Shown piece by piece: positions 51,374 to 59,668 of a DNA stretch of 64,000 nt. Origin of the DNA: Parachlamydiales bacterium (GTDB lineage Bacteria; Chlamydiota; Chlamydiia; Chlamydiales; SM23-39); assembly GCA_019694475.1 (NCBI GenBank), contig JAIBBX010000002.1:1-64000 (forward strand), written 5' to 3'. Numbering within the stretch: position 1 is the first letter of the stretch; every line of letters starts with the position of its first letter. The notes under the pieces were generated by a model. It saw nothing but the letters and a program-made list of their open reading frames with translations, was not told the origin of the DNA and ran no database searches. The translations under genes and the position numbers were made by a program.

Positions 51374-51664
51374 TTAGTTACTAGCAAATGCCTCTGGAAC
51401 AGTTAATATTTCTTTTATGAGAGGATGTTTGAGATGGGCATATTCAGGGCGATGGGCCAACTCAATGAGATTTGCCGGGCTTTCGAATTGTTCGAGTTCG
51501 TACGCAAGACGGCGATTTTCTTCCTGAATGAGACGAATCTCTTTTTCAAGGGCAGGCAATCGGATTTTCGCTTGAGTCACCTCATTTTGCATATTGAGAT
51601 ACGAATAGAGACTCAATGCAAAAACGATCAAACAAAATCCTAATCTCAAAGTCAGATTTCTCAT
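51374..51664 (-). CDS. ftsL: FtsL-like division protein
   Basis: 96 aa bitopic protein: one membrane helix (LGFCLIVFALSLYSYL) followed by a coiled coil rich in Leu/Glu/Arg (ALEKEIRLIQEENRRLAYEL). Sequence conservation of FtsL is always poor; the call depends on topology and position between rsmH and ftsI (CT271 in Chlamydia). It ends two bases before ftsI. Confidence 0.85.
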   Translation of the reverse strand: MRNLTLRLGFCLIVFALSLYSYLNMQNEVTQAKIRLPALEKEIRLIQEENRRLAYELEQFESPANLIELAHRPEYAHLKHPLIKEILTVPEAFASN

Positions 51665-51733
51665 AGCACCTCTACCGCCCTTAGGAGCTGCGAAAGAATA
51701 AAATGAACGATTTGACCTGCGCGAAATCGTTCA

Positions 51734-52588
51734 TTATATTTTTTCGCAACTCCTTAGTTTGCTACTTCTCGATCTCGGGTTCGCCCGGATCTCTTCTGCC
51801 GTGGGACCAATCGGCTTTTTTGTAAGAATTTTTACTCTGTCTTTCGCATCGCGGAAGACGTTTTTCACAATCCGGTCCTCCAGACTGTGAAAGGAGATTG
51901 CGGCAACTCGGCCGCCGGAGCATGATTTTTCAATTGCAGCTTTTAAGCCCCGCTCGAGCTGCCCTAATTCGTCGTTCACCTCGATCCTGAGCGCTTGGAA
52001 TACCAGCGTTGCAGGATGGAGTTTGCCTCGCGTTGCCACCGGCTTGATGATTTCCACAAGTTCCCCCGTGGTTCGAATCGGCCGTTTTCTTCTCGCATCG
52101 ACAATCGCTTTGGCTACCTGCCTGGATCTTCTCTCCTCTCCATACTCGAAAATGATCCTGGCAAGTTCTTTCTCCGGATACCGGTTGACCACTTCAGCTG
52201 CAGTCAGCTCCCCTTCCGGATCCATTCTCATATCGAGCGGCGCATCGCCCATAAAACTGAAGCCCCGCTCCCGCTCATCAAACTGCATCGAAGAGACTCC
52301 AATATCGATCAGAAATCCATCGATGCATCCATCCACGGCAGCCACCTGTTCGGCATACTGGCCGCGGACAAATTCCACTTTTTTCCCCCAAGGCGATAAA
52401 ACCTCTTTTGCGATCGAGTGGGCTCTCGGATCCTGGTCGCAGCCAATGTAGCGCTCAATTTCCGGATGCGCTTCTAGTATGGCCTTGGCATGGCCTCCAG
52501 CTCCAAGAGTTCCGTCGAAAAATGTTCGCAGATTTTGTCCCGCAAACACTTCGAGGACCTCCCGCAAAAGTACGGGGATGTGTTTCAT
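51734..52588 (-). CDS. rsmH: 16S rRNA (cytosine-1402 N4)-methyltransferase
   Basis: 284 aa, MraW. HIPVLLREVLEVF opens the protein; FDGTLGAGGHAKAIL binds S-adenosylmethionine; GFLIDIGVSSMQFDERERGFSF and LHPATLVFQALRIEVNDEL are family signatures. The start overlaps the mraZ stop (ATGA). The gene ends well before ftsL, with about 70 bases between. Confidence 0.97.
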   Translation of the reverse strand: MKHIPVLLREVLEVFAGQNLRTFFDGTLGAGGHAKAILEAHPEIERYIGCDQDPRAHSIAKEVLSPWGKKVEFVRGQYAEQVAAVDGCIDGFLIDIGVSSMQFDERERGFSFMGDAPLDMRMDPEGELTAAEVVNRYPEKELARIIFEYGEERRSRQVAKAIVDARRKRPIRTTGELVEIIKPVATRGKLHPATLVFQALRIEVNDELGQLERGLKAAIEKSCSGGRVAAISFHSLEDRIVKNVFRDAKDRVKILTKKPIGPTAEEIRANPRSRSSKLRSCEKI

Positions 52589-53124
52589 TTCGTGGTTTCA
52601 AAATAGAGTGGGTTCATTTCAGCAGTCGGCTCAACGGTAGTTTCCGTCTCGCCGCCATGGAGAAGTGCGAATGCCTCTTCGGTCATCTTCGCTAAGTTCA
52701 TATCTGATGATTTGCCATCCAAAAGATCTCGCAAATTGCGCTCATAAACTTCTTTCGGCCAAATTTCGATCTTATCGAGAACACCCGCAACAACAACCTC
52801 TTTGCCAATCCCCACTGCGCTTCGCAATGTGGCAGGAACAGAGACTCTTCCTACTTTGTCGCACTCAGTTGGATGCAATGTAGAAAAGAATAGGGTGAAA
52901 AATTTTTGAAACTTCGCCGCATGCTGATTTTGTCTAAATTTCGCGACAATCCGATCAATTACGCTCTTCTTATATATGGCTAAACATCCGCCAAGACCAA
53001 GACCAATTACAAATTCGCATTTCCCATCTTCAACAAGGCCATAGCGCATATCTTGAGGAAGAACAAATCGTCCTTTCTCATCGAGTTTCGCTACATCAGA
53101 TCCGCTGAAGAAGTGCCCGCTCAT
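52585..53124 (-). CDS. mraZ: Transcriptional regulator MraZ
   Basis: 179 aa with two AbrB-like repeats: KLDEKGRFVLPQDMR and KVGRVSVPATLR, the DXXXR-type MraZ hallmarks. It controls the division/cell-wall cluster in other bacteria by binding TGGG repeats upstream of its own gene. Such repeats are present here just before the start codon. The C-terminal 35 residues are an acidic extension beyond the usual 145-150 aa. Confidence 0.95.
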   Translation of the reverse strand: MSGHFFSGSDVAKLDEKGRFVLPQDMRYGLVEDGKCEFVIGLGLGGCLAIYKKSVIDRIVAKFRQNQHAAKFQKFFTLFFSTLHPTECDKVGRVSVPATLRSAVGIGKEVVVAGVLDKIEIWPKEVYERNLRDLLDGKSSDMNLAKMTEEAFALLHGGETETTVEPTAEMNPLYFETTK

Positions 53125-53131
53125 TACGTTT

Positions 53132-53158
53132 TCCCACGTTATCCCACATCTTAGCCAC
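53132..53158 (-). promoter_or_regulatory. MraZ box before mraZ
   Basis: On the minus strand GTGGGA occurs at 53147-53142 and 53137-53132, exactly 10 bases apart, with a degenerate third unit GTGGCT 11 bases further upstream (53158-53153). E. coli MraZ recognises TGGGN repeats separated by 5 bases, the same period. Confidence 0.8.
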
Positions 53159-53254
53159 CTTGTTGAAATCTGCGCAATTTATTTTGTAAAATTAACCCAA
53201 AATTTTGAACGAAACATACTCACACACAAAATCTTAAGATCGTTAAAAATTTTT
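53159..53254. other. Divergent AT-rich promoter region, no gene seen
   Basis: The core of the 329-base gap between mraZ and the CT273-like gene. It is AT-rich, with no credible frame; it must hold the mraZ promoter on the minus strand, but I could not choose a -35/-10 pair with confidence. Confidence 0.5.
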
Positions 53255-53394
53255 GTGGGAAATTGTGGGAAACTTGTTCAAAAGTATGTGCAAAACCATC
53301 AAAAAAAATCTATTTTTGAACATCGTAAAATTTTGAATATCAGTTTTTTAAACGCGCTTTCGAGGAAAGTGGGAAAAGTTGTCGACAAGTGGGA
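53255..53394 (+). promoter_or_regulatory. Further MraZ-type repeats on the dnaA side
   Basis: On the plus strand GTGGGA occurs at 53255-53260 and 53265-53270 (10 apart), and again as AAAGTGGGAAAA at 53369-53374 and AAGTGGGAAAAC at 53389-53394 (20 apart, two periods). The last pair lies directly upstream of the promoter at 53407. Confidence 0.6.
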
Positions 53395-53406
53395 AAACAA
53401 GATTCT

Positions 53407-53434
53407 TTGTCAGAAAACATTCCGTTGCTACAAT
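53407..53434 (+). promoter_or_regulatory. Promoter of the CT273-like/TPR/dnaA genes
   Basis: TTGTCA (53407-53412), 16-base spacer, TACAAT (53429-53434), followed by AGAGGG and the ATG at 53454. Confidence 0.6.
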
Positions 53435-53453
53435 GGAAATAACAGAGGGATCT

Positions 53454-53942
53454 ATGACTGTTAAACCGCGCACGATTGACAACTTAGGGATTGAGACATC
53501 TTCCCGATACGCAAGAGACAAAGCACAGCTCGACACAAAAATCATCGAAGAATCGCGCTTCATACCATTGAAGACCGAGGTTTCGGTAGTCAAACCTTAT
53601 TTACCGACCGAATTCGAAGAATATCTCATGCCGGGCAAGCTCACATTATGGGCTGCCTTCGAACCGCCGCCTGCCTATTTTGGCCTTACGAGCTCCTTAT
53701 TTAGTTATCAGTTGATCCCAAGCCTTGGCGGATATGAGAAACAAGAAGCGGACACCGATAAATTAGAAGCTTTGGAAGACGCCATCAACAAGAAATTCAA
53801 AGACGGCAAACGAGATCAGCAAGAGGGACAAGAAGAAGAAAAAGAGCGCAAAACGGTGCTCGAATTGCTCCAAATGATTGGAAAACTCGACCGGACCTTA
53901 ACTTTTATCAATTCCCGCCGCAATCAGTATCAAAGGGGCTAG
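53454..53942 (+). CDS. Conserved chlamydial protein (CT273-like by position)
   Basis: 162 aa from the ATG at 53454 with AGAGGG upstream; the longer frame from 53379 would start before the promoter. The first part is beta-like (LPTEFEEYLMPGKLTLWAAF), the middle is strongly acidic/charged (KRDQQEGQEEEKERK) and the C-terminus is helical. No family function known to me. It ends one base before the TPR gene and matches the order CT273-CT274-CT275. Confidence 0.82.
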   Translation: MTVKPRTIDNLGIETSSRYARDKAQLDTKIIEESRFIPLKTEVSVVKPYLPTEFEEYLMPGKLTLWAAFEPPPAYFGLTSSLFSYQLIPSLGGYEKQEADTDKLEALEDAINKKFKDGKRDQQEGQEEEKERKTVLELLQMIGKLDRTLTFINSRRNQYQRG

Positions 53943-53943
53943 C

Positions 53944-54339
53944 ATGAGTCAAATGAATTGGCTGGAAATCCTTGGCTGGGGCGAAAACGAAGTCAACGAC
54001 CTTCGATATGTAGCCTACTCCTATATTAAACAGGGGATCTATGATGTGGCCCTCACCTTCTTTGATGCAGTCACAGTTCTTTCCCCTCCGATAGCCTACG
54101 ATCTTCAAACGATCGGAGGACTGCATCTGCAGCTCGGCAATGGCATAAAAGCTCTTGATTTCCTAGATCGAGCGCTAAAATTAGAACCCAATCACCTATT
54201 GACTAAACTGAATCGTGCAAAAGCCCTTTTCATGCTCGGTTATAAAAGACAAGGTCTTGTCCAAGTGCTCGAACTTGAAAAATGTCCTGATCCTGAAATT
54301 GCAACGCAAGCTAGCGCCTTAGTTTTAGCTTATCAGTAA
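53944..54339 (+). CDS. TPR protein resembling type III secretion chaperones (CT274-like)
   Basis: 131 aa made of about three TPR units: YVAYSYIKQGIYDVALTFFD, GGLHLQLGNGIKALDFLDRA and LNRAKALFMLGYKRQGLVQV. Short TPR proteins of this kind (SycD/LcrH class) bind translocators of type III secretion. Position next to dnaA equals CT274. Whether it is a chaperone or a general adaptor cannot be told from sequence. Confidence 0.85.
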   Translation: MSQMNWLEILGWGENEVNDLRYVAYSYIKQGIYDVALTFFDAVTVLSPPIAYDLQTIGGLHLQLGNGIKALDFLDRALKLEPNHLLTKLNRAKALFMLGYKRQGLVQVLELEKCPDPEIATQASALVLAYQ

Positions 54340-54381
54340 TTTCCCTTGCGCCCATGCCCTTTTCCTTGGTAGATTCGTATC

Positions 54382-55722
54382 ATGCTTGATTGCGAAGTAA
54401 AAAGTAGTTGGACTCAATTTCTCGAGTTTATCGAAAGCAGATGTTCCTCTGCAGAATTCCAAAACTGGATCGCTCCGATTCGTTTGATTGAAGCGACGCC
54501 GGATAAGGTCATTCTCGAGGTGCCGAATGTCTATGTCCAAGACTATTTGCTCGACAATTTCAAAGAAGTTCTTTGCAATTTTCTCCCCTTGCTTGCATCG
54601 GGCGAACCAGCGATCCAATTTCTCATCGCCACAGAAAAACCAACCACTTCTACAACAGGATCTGCTCCCGAACCAGTCGAGGAACTTCCTTCGAATGAAC
54701 TTTGCTTAAATCCCCTCTATACTTTCGAAAATTTCATTGAGGGCCCATCCAATCAATTCGTAAAATCAGCAACGGTCGGCATTGCAAACAGACCCGGCAA
54801 GTCCTACAACCCTCTTTTCATCCATGGCGGCGTAGGTCTTGGAAAAACCCACCTTCTTCACTCAATCGGCCATTACGTGAAAGAACACCACAGGAAGTTA
54901 AGAGTTCAAGTCATCACGACCGAAGGTTTTATCAATGATATTGTCGATCACTTAAAAGCCAAATCGATCGATAAAATGAAACGGTTCTACCGTACTCTCG
55001 ACGTACTCCTCATCGACGATATTCAGTTTTTGCAAAACCGCCTCGGTTTCGAGGAGGAATTTTGCAATACCTTTGAAACGCTGCTCAATCAGAATAAGCA
55101 GATCGTCATCACCAGCGATAAACCGCCCGCCCATCTCAAACTCTCCGAACGGATGGTCGCAAGGCTCGAATGGGGTCTTGTCGCCCACATGGGAGTGCCC
55201 GATTTAGAGACCCGCGTCGCCATCATCAAACATAAATCAGAAAGACGGGGTCTCAACATCCCCAACCAAATCGCCTTCTTTATCGCCGAACACATCTATA
55301 ATAACGTCCGGCAAATCGAAGGGGCCATCAACCGGCTTTGCGCCCATTCCAAGCTGATGTCGGAAAACCTGACCGAAGAGATCGTTGAAAAAATCCTCAG
55401 CGAACTCTTTCAGCACAACGCGCCAAACAAAAAGATCTCTGTCGAAGAAATCTTAAAAAGCGTGGCCGCCGTGTTCGAGGTGCGCGTTTCAGAAATCAAA
55501 GGCGAATCGCGCCATAAAGAAATCGCTCTTGCAAGACAGGTCGCTATGTATCTCGCAAAAGAGATGATCGATGATTCTCTCATGAAAATCGCATCCTCTT
55601 TTGGCGGAAAAACACACTCCACGCTTCTCCATGCATGGAAAAAAATCACCGATCAAGTCCAAATGAATGAAATGCTGCGCCGTCAAGTGCAGATGATTCG
55701 ACGTAATATAGAAACTATTTGA
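54382..55722 (+). CDS. dnaA: Chromosomal replication initiator DnaA
   Basis: 446 aa. Domain I (about 1-85, [10 protein letters not shown]...[12 protein letters not shown]), a short linker, then the AAA+ domain: Walker [13 protein letters not shown], Walker [11 protein letters not shown], sensor and Arg-finger segments; domain IV ends [31 protein letters not shown] for DnaA-box binding. Chlamydiae often have two dnaA genes; this is the one next to CT274 (CT275, dnaA2). It follows the TPR gene by 42 bases. I see no DnaA-box cluster in the window, so this is not evidence for the origin. Confidence 0.96.
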   Translation: MLDCEVKSSWTQFLEFIESRCSSAEFQNWIAPIRLIEATPDKVILEVPNVYVQDYLLDNFKEVLCNFLPLLASGEPAIQFLIATEKPTTSTTGSAPEPVEELPSNELCLNPLYTFENFIEGPSNQFVKSATVGIANRPGKSYNPLFIHGGVGLGKTHLLHSIGHYVKEHHRKLRVQVITTEGFINDIVDHLKAKSIDKMKRFYRTLDVLLIDDIQFLQNRLGFEEEFCNTFETLLNQNKQIVITSDKPPAHLKLSERMVARLEWGLVAHMGVPDLETRVAIIKHKSERRGLNIPNQIAFFIAEHIYNNVRQIEGAINRLCAHSKLMSENLTEEIVEKILSELFQHNAPNKKISVEEILKSVAAVFEVRVSEIKGESRHKEIALARQVAMYLAKEMIDDSLMKIASSFGGKTHSTLLHAWKKITDQVQMNEMLRRQVQMIRRNIETI

Positions 55723-55779
55723 GTTGAACAAATAATCCTCCGACCCGATAATTATCTTTCTTTTTCAACGGAGGTTAAT

Positions 55780-56400
55780 ATGAAAAAGACTTTCACAACC
55801 GCATTTTTGACAATTGCTGCTGCATTTGGATTTGCACAAGACGTGACTCCAGATGTACGCCCGAATCTGACACAACTCGAAGTGACTCCAGCTCTTCCTT
55901 CTCTTAAGGAGAAGGTGACTCCGAAGAAGTCATTTGGATATTTGAGAATGGGTGTATCGGACACAGAATTGAACAAAACAGATATTCAAGTTCTGCCTGG
56001 CGTTGGACTTGGATACCGTTTGGTCGCTGGCTCGTCTGCGATCGACCTTTCTGCATCATTCAACCGCCGCAAAACGGTTTCTGATGAAGGCAGAGAAGAG
56101 ACTTGGCACTACACAGTACCAAAGGCAAACTATCTCTATTATCTGAGCGCAGAAAGCAACAATAGCTTCTATGCTGGCGCAGGTCTTGCATGGGGCGGTG
56201 TTGACACAAGAAACACTGATGGCGACAAGAGCTCATTCATTGGACTGATTCCAAACGTAGCTCTTGGCTATGAGCTGAACCGCACAGGAACATTGCGCAG
56301 CTTCATCCAGTTGGATGTAAGCCAGCCAGCAATTGCAGCAGTGAAAGAAGGGGCATTCCCAAAGACTTTCGCTGAACTCGCAGTAGGCGCCGGCTTCTAA
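55780..56400 (+). CDS. Small outer-membrane beta-barrel protein
   Basis: 206 aa. Signal peptide MKKTFTTAFLTIAAAFGFAQ with GGAGG upstream. From residue 55 alternating hydrophobic strands with Gly/aromatics (GYLRMGVSD, GLGYRLVAGSSAIDLSASF, NYLYYLSA, NSFYAGAGLAWG, FIGLIPNVALGYEL) suggest an eight-stranded barrel, and the chain ends in Phe, the BAM recognition residue. Codon use hints at strong expression. Function unknown; adhesion or structural roles are guesses. Confidence 0.8.
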   Translation: MKKTFTTAFLTIAAAFGFAQDVTPDVRPNLTQLEVTPALPSLKEKVTPKKSFGYLRMGVSDTELNKTDIQVLPGVGLGYRLVAGSSAIDLSASFNRRKTVSDEGREETWHYTVPKANYLYYLSAESNNSFYAGAGLAWGGVDTRNTDGDKSSFIGLIPNVALGYELNRTGTLRSFIQLDVSQPAIAAVKEGAFPKTFAELAVGAGF

Positions 56401-56407
56401 TCATCGG

Positions 56408-56428
56408 GGGGGGCCGATACGGCCCCCC
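56408..56428. terminator. GC-rich bidirectional hairpin
   Basis: GGGGGGCC and GGCCCCCC pair around GATAC between convergent genes, 7 bases after the barrel gene stop. No T-run, but strength and position suggest termination. Confidence 0.65.
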
Positions 56429-56447
56429 ATCAGGACTCACCAGCAGC

Positions 56448-57215
56448 TTATCTTAATCCGGCCTTCGCTTCTTCATCTGACAGAATGTGCGTTAGCGTTG
56501 AATGCTCCAATTGATATTCGACAATTTCTGGAGAAAATGCTTCCAATCTTGCATCTGCATAACTATAACGAAGTCCGATAAACTCTACCCCCCTCTTTTC
56601 AGCCTCTTTTTCTATACTTTGGAGATGGGTAATTTTGTCATCGATAGCAACAAGGCGCTTTGGCTGGATGCCGATTCGATCGCAGAATTGGAAGAACGAT
56701 TTGCCTTTTGGTTTTCCAGAAGTGAAAAGGATTCCTTGCCGATAGAGAACTGTATGATCATCCACTGGAAAACAGGTATCTTGAGAACAGGGGGAAGTAG
56801 CCGCTAAAACGATCCCCTGTTCTTTCAGCTGCAAAACAGTGCGTGTTGCAAGAGCAAGCCCCTGAATCGTCACTCCCATGATGGGAATCTTTTTCGCTTG
56901 AAGCGCCCGAAGAACAGAATCAATCTCAGCTTCGGCCAGTTTCATTTTCGTCAGATGCCGGATTGCTTCCCATTCAGCCAGTGTTTTTTCTAGAGCAATA
57001 GGGAATTCCCATTGTTTTTGATGATCCTTAAGCCGATACTCAAACCAAGCATCGCTCCCCAGCATCTGAACAGGAACGATCAACGTCTCATCAATATCAA
57101 GAAGGACGATTGTATTTGGATCTGAGTATTCAGCTAACTCATGAAAATGGGCCACTTCTCGAATCTGTCCGAATAGAGAAATGGATAAAAGTAATGCGCA
57201 AAAAATATGAAACAT
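56448..57215 (-). CDS. Exported HAD-like protein (DUF2608-type)
   Basis: 255 aa from the ATG at 57215. The signal sequence MFHIFCALLLSISLFG leads to the HAD nucleophile motif LLDIDETLIVP; the motif IV-like LVAIDDKITHL follows near residue 185, and an SGKPKGKSFFQF segment provides the Lys. An exported HAD phosphatase-like protein of this kind is frequent, often in several copies, in chlamydiae and Legionella. A start at 57251 would run into the preceding gene. AAGGAG lies 12 bases before the chosen ATG. Confidence 0.8.
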   Translation of the reverse strand: MFHIFCALLLSISLFGQIREVAHFHELAEYSDPNTIVLLDIDETLIVPVQMLGSDAWFEYRLKDHQKQWEFPIALEKTLAEWEAIRHLTKMKLAEAEIDSVLRALQAKKIPIMGVTIQGLALATRTVLQLKEQGIVLAATSPCSQDTCFPVDDHTVLYRQGILFTSGKPKGKSFFQFCDRIGIQPKRLVAIDDKITHLQSIEKEAEKRGVEFIGLRYSYADARLEAFSPEIVEYQLEHSTLTHILSDEEAKAGLR

Positions 57216-57232
57216 TTCCAAAAATTTACTCC

Positions 57233-58045
57233 TTATCTCAATTTGCAGCAAATGAACGTCGCTTCATGCGTATCTGGATTTATGAATTTGCTTACTCGAA
57301 ATCCTCGTTCTTTCAAAAAATTCTCCATGAGCTTTGGGTCTTTTAGAGCCCATGCATCTGATAAACTAGCGTTCGGCACCATGTTTTCTTCGTCTTGTCC
57401 TTCACAAAGAAAAGAAACCACAAATTTTCCACTTGGCTTTAAAGAAGCGTAGACCGAATCGATCATAGGTATAACGAGGCTGGGCGATTCATGCATCAGG
57501 TTGCCGACTGACCAAATTGTATCAAAGCTCCCGTCTCTCGGTAAAACATTGGGCGATAGCGGCTCATTCAAAAGTTGAAGCTTTTGAGGATATATCCTCC
57601 TAGCTTCTGCCAAAGGAGAATCTATCCTAGAATCGACAGCAAGCACTTTACATCCCTCCTTAAGGGCGACTAAAACATCAGTCCCCGCTCCACAACCTAA
57701 GTCAGCAACTTTATGTCCGATCCTGAAAAATACCGGAGAAATTTTGCACGTCTCATCATCCATCCCCTTTCTTTGATCGACCAGCTTAGGATCCGGAATT
57801 TTTTCTAATTCATCTCTCAACTCCTCGCGAGCAAGATTTTTAGGAAGAAGCGCATGACGGCAAGCAACTGCTTGAACAATAGGATCTGATTTTTTCCTGC
57901 AAACAGACCTATGCGCCGGCCAGTCCTTACTTTGACAATCGCTTCCGCAGTAAGCAACACTCCGACAGTCCGCACAGACTTTAAACGGAAATTCTTTTGC
58001 ATGGCATGCAGCGCATTCATTTAATTTTACAGAATTAATTGACAT
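57233..58045 (-). CDS. MYND zinc finger fused to SAM-dependent methyltransferase
   Basis: 270 aa. Residues 11-49 are a full MYND finger: Cys11, Cys14, Cys24, Cys27, Cys33, Cys37, His45, Cys49, with the diagnostic AYCGSDCQSKDWPAH. From about 110 a class I methyltransferase follows: VADLGCGAGTDVLVAL (SAM loop), VLAVDSRID, FDTIWSVGNLMHE and LKPSGKFVVSFLC. MYND fingers are protein-binding modules typical of eukaryotes; no signal peptide is present. A host-directed methyltransferase is a reasonable inference, the substrate is unknown. Confidence 0.85.
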   Translation of the reverse strand: MSINSVKLNECAACHAKEFPFKVCADCRSVAYCGSDCQSKDWPAHRSVCRKKSDPIVQAVACRHALLPKNLAREELRDELEKIPDPKLVDQRKGMDDETCKISPVFFRIGHKVADLGCGAGTDVLVALKEGCKVLAVDSRIDSPLAEARRIYPQKLQLLNEPLSPNVLPRDGSFDTIWSVGNLMHESPSLVIPMIDSVYASLKPSGKFVVSFLCEGQDEENMVPNASLSDAWALKDPKLMENFLKERGFRVSKFINPDTHEATFICCKLR

Positions 58046-58085
58046 ATTCTCCTTAAAAAGCAGGAAATTATATCAATTAAGGGAA

Positions 58086-59027
58086 CTATTTTTCGACAGG
58101 AATCGGATATGGAACTGATTTCTTTTTCATTGCGTCGTAAATCGACATTGCTTCGACAACCATCGAGCTTGGGTTTTGCAAATTGGATGGAAGGATGATT
58201 GTATTGGTTTCTTTCGCCAGTTCTTTAAAGGCTTCGATATATTTTTCAGCGATTTGCAAAGAGGCGGCTCTCTCTCCCCCGACTCTGCCAAGAGCTTCAG
58301 CGATCCGCTCGATTCCTTGGGCTGTCGCGTTAGAGAGGACGATGATCGCTTCAGCTTCCCCTTTTGCCCGATTGACCCGATCGATTTGCGCAGCTGCGGA
58401 TTCATTGATGCGTGCTTGCGCCATACCTTCAGACTGGTTGATGTGGGATTGGCGAACGCCTTCTGATTCGAGGATGCGGGCCCGTTTTTGCCGTTCCGCT
58501 GTCATTTGAAGTTCCATCGCTTTGCGGATATCTTCAGGCATTTTAATGTCTTTGATCTCGTAGCGAATGCAGCGGACTCCCCAGGTAAGGGCAGCTTCAT
58601 TGATTGCATCGACGATTTTTGCGTTAAGCGATTCCCTCTCTTCAAAAGTTTTATCGAGGGGGATTTTACCGATTTCAGAGCGCATTGTGGTTTGAACGAG
58701 CTGCGTTAGTGCATGAATCGGATTTTTAACGCCATAAGTAGTTGCGACAGGATCAGATACTTTTACATAGACAATCCCATCGAGGATCACATTTACGTTA
58801 TCTTGCGTGATGGCTGTCTGTTCGGGCACATCGATTGCCTCTTCTTTGAGGAAGACTTTGTTGGCAATGGCATCGATAAAGGGAACAATCCAGTTGAGTC
58901 CAGCCTCTAGCTTGCGCGTGAATTTGCCAAAGCGCTGCACAATCCAAACCTGCTGTTCAGGAACAACTTTGATTCCCCTAAAAAGCACCCCGAGAAAAAT
59001 GAAGAGGCTTAGAAATACTATCAGCAT
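58086..59027 (-). CDS. SPFH/band 7 membrane protein (QmcA/stomatin-like)
   Basis: 313 aa from the ATG at 59027. One N-terminal membrane helix (MLIVFLSLFIFLGVLFRGI), then the SPFH domain (VVPEQQVWIVQRFGKF, LNWIVPFID, TQDNVNVILDGIVYVKV) and a coiled coil (RAKGEAEAIIVLSNA). These proteins form membrane microdomain cages that regulate proteases such as FtsH. The open frame extends to 59105, but those residues overlap the ComF-like gene, which already ends at 58978. Confidence 0.92.
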   Translation of the reverse strand: MLIVFLSLFIFLGVLFRGIKVVPEQQVWIVQRFGKFTRKLEAGLNWIVPFIDAIANKVFLKEEAIDVPEQTAITQDNVNVILDGIVYVKVSDPVATTYGVKNPIHALTQLVQTTMRSEIGKIPLDKTFEERESLNAKIVDAINEAALTWGVRCIRYEIKDIKMPEDIRKAMELQMTAERQKRARILESEGVRQSHINQSEGMAQARINESAAAQIDRVNRAKGEAEAIIVLSNATAQGIERIAEALGRVGGERAASLQIAEKYIEAFKELAKETNTIILPSNLQNPSSMVVEAMSIYDAMKKKSVPYPIPVEK

Positions 59028-59586
59028 AAGGAAATAATGATAGTAAATAGATCCTTTTAGGGAAAGCTTCTGACAAAGCAGAGGCTGCTTTTTGTAATTG
59101 AGCAAGTGGGTTGCTCACATCAAAAAGGAGCAATATTTGATCGTCCTCTAACCGATCTTCATGATAATCGCAGGTAATTTTAAGAGCCTGAACGAGCGGA
59201 AGTTTTAGAAAAGATGCGAATGCAGCGGCTACCTGAACGGAATCGGGCATGGGAATAACTGCATCTGGCATGGGCCATTCGAGCTGGATCCATTGAAAAA
59301 GAGCAAAGCCAGCCAATGCATCAACGGCCTCTAATCCCATCATACGTGCCGGCGATTCGGGATCGAAGACATAGGCTCGAGGAACTGTCAGCAATCGTTT
59401 TTGGCGGCAAGTAGCGCAAAGCTCGCCTCTTTCATCTAATACTTCAAAACAGTGGCGGCATCTGCCAACCGGATCTGGCAGCTCGCAAGTCAGCCAGCAG
59501 CTGGGACAAAACAATTTTGTCGCGCAAGTTTCTCCGCAGGAAATACAGATAGGAGGAAAAAGCAGATGAAGAATCGACAAATACAA
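58978..59586 (-). CDS. ComF-like protein with degenerate phosphoribosyltransferase part
   Basis: 202 aa. The N-terminal double zinc ribbon is intact (CISCGETC, LFCPSCW, CRHCFEVLDERGELCATC). The rest follows ComF topology (YVFDPESPARMMGLEAVD, MPDAVIPMP), but where the PRPP loop 'vDDvxTTGaT' is expected it reads ILLLFDVSNPLAQLQKA, so nucleotide binding is doubtful. ComF takes part in natural DNA uptake in other bacteria. Overlaps the SPFH gene by 50 bases. A decayed copy of its 5' part lies at 60620-60745. Confidence 0.72.
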   Translation of the reverse strand: MYLSILHLLFPPICISCGETCATKLFCPSCWLTCELPDPVGRCRHCFEVLDERGELCATCRQKRLLTVPRAYVFDPESPARMMGLEAVDALAGFALFQWIQLEWPMPDAVIPMPDSVQVAAAFASFLKLPLVQALKITCDYHEDRLEDDQILLLFDVSNPLAQLQKAASALSEAFPKRIYLLSLFPYADSISKPLHFSRGAF

Positions 59587-59668
59587 AGTTAGCTTAAAAG
59601 TAATGGTCTACGCGAAGGATTTACCGCATCGACAAATTCAGCATATTTTTTGATGCTTGCCTCTCGTT

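Noticed and set aside
54382..55722. Replication origin next to dnaA
   Set aside because: Chlamydiae often have two dnaA genes and I see no cluster of DnaA boxes or AT-rich unwinding element around this gene.
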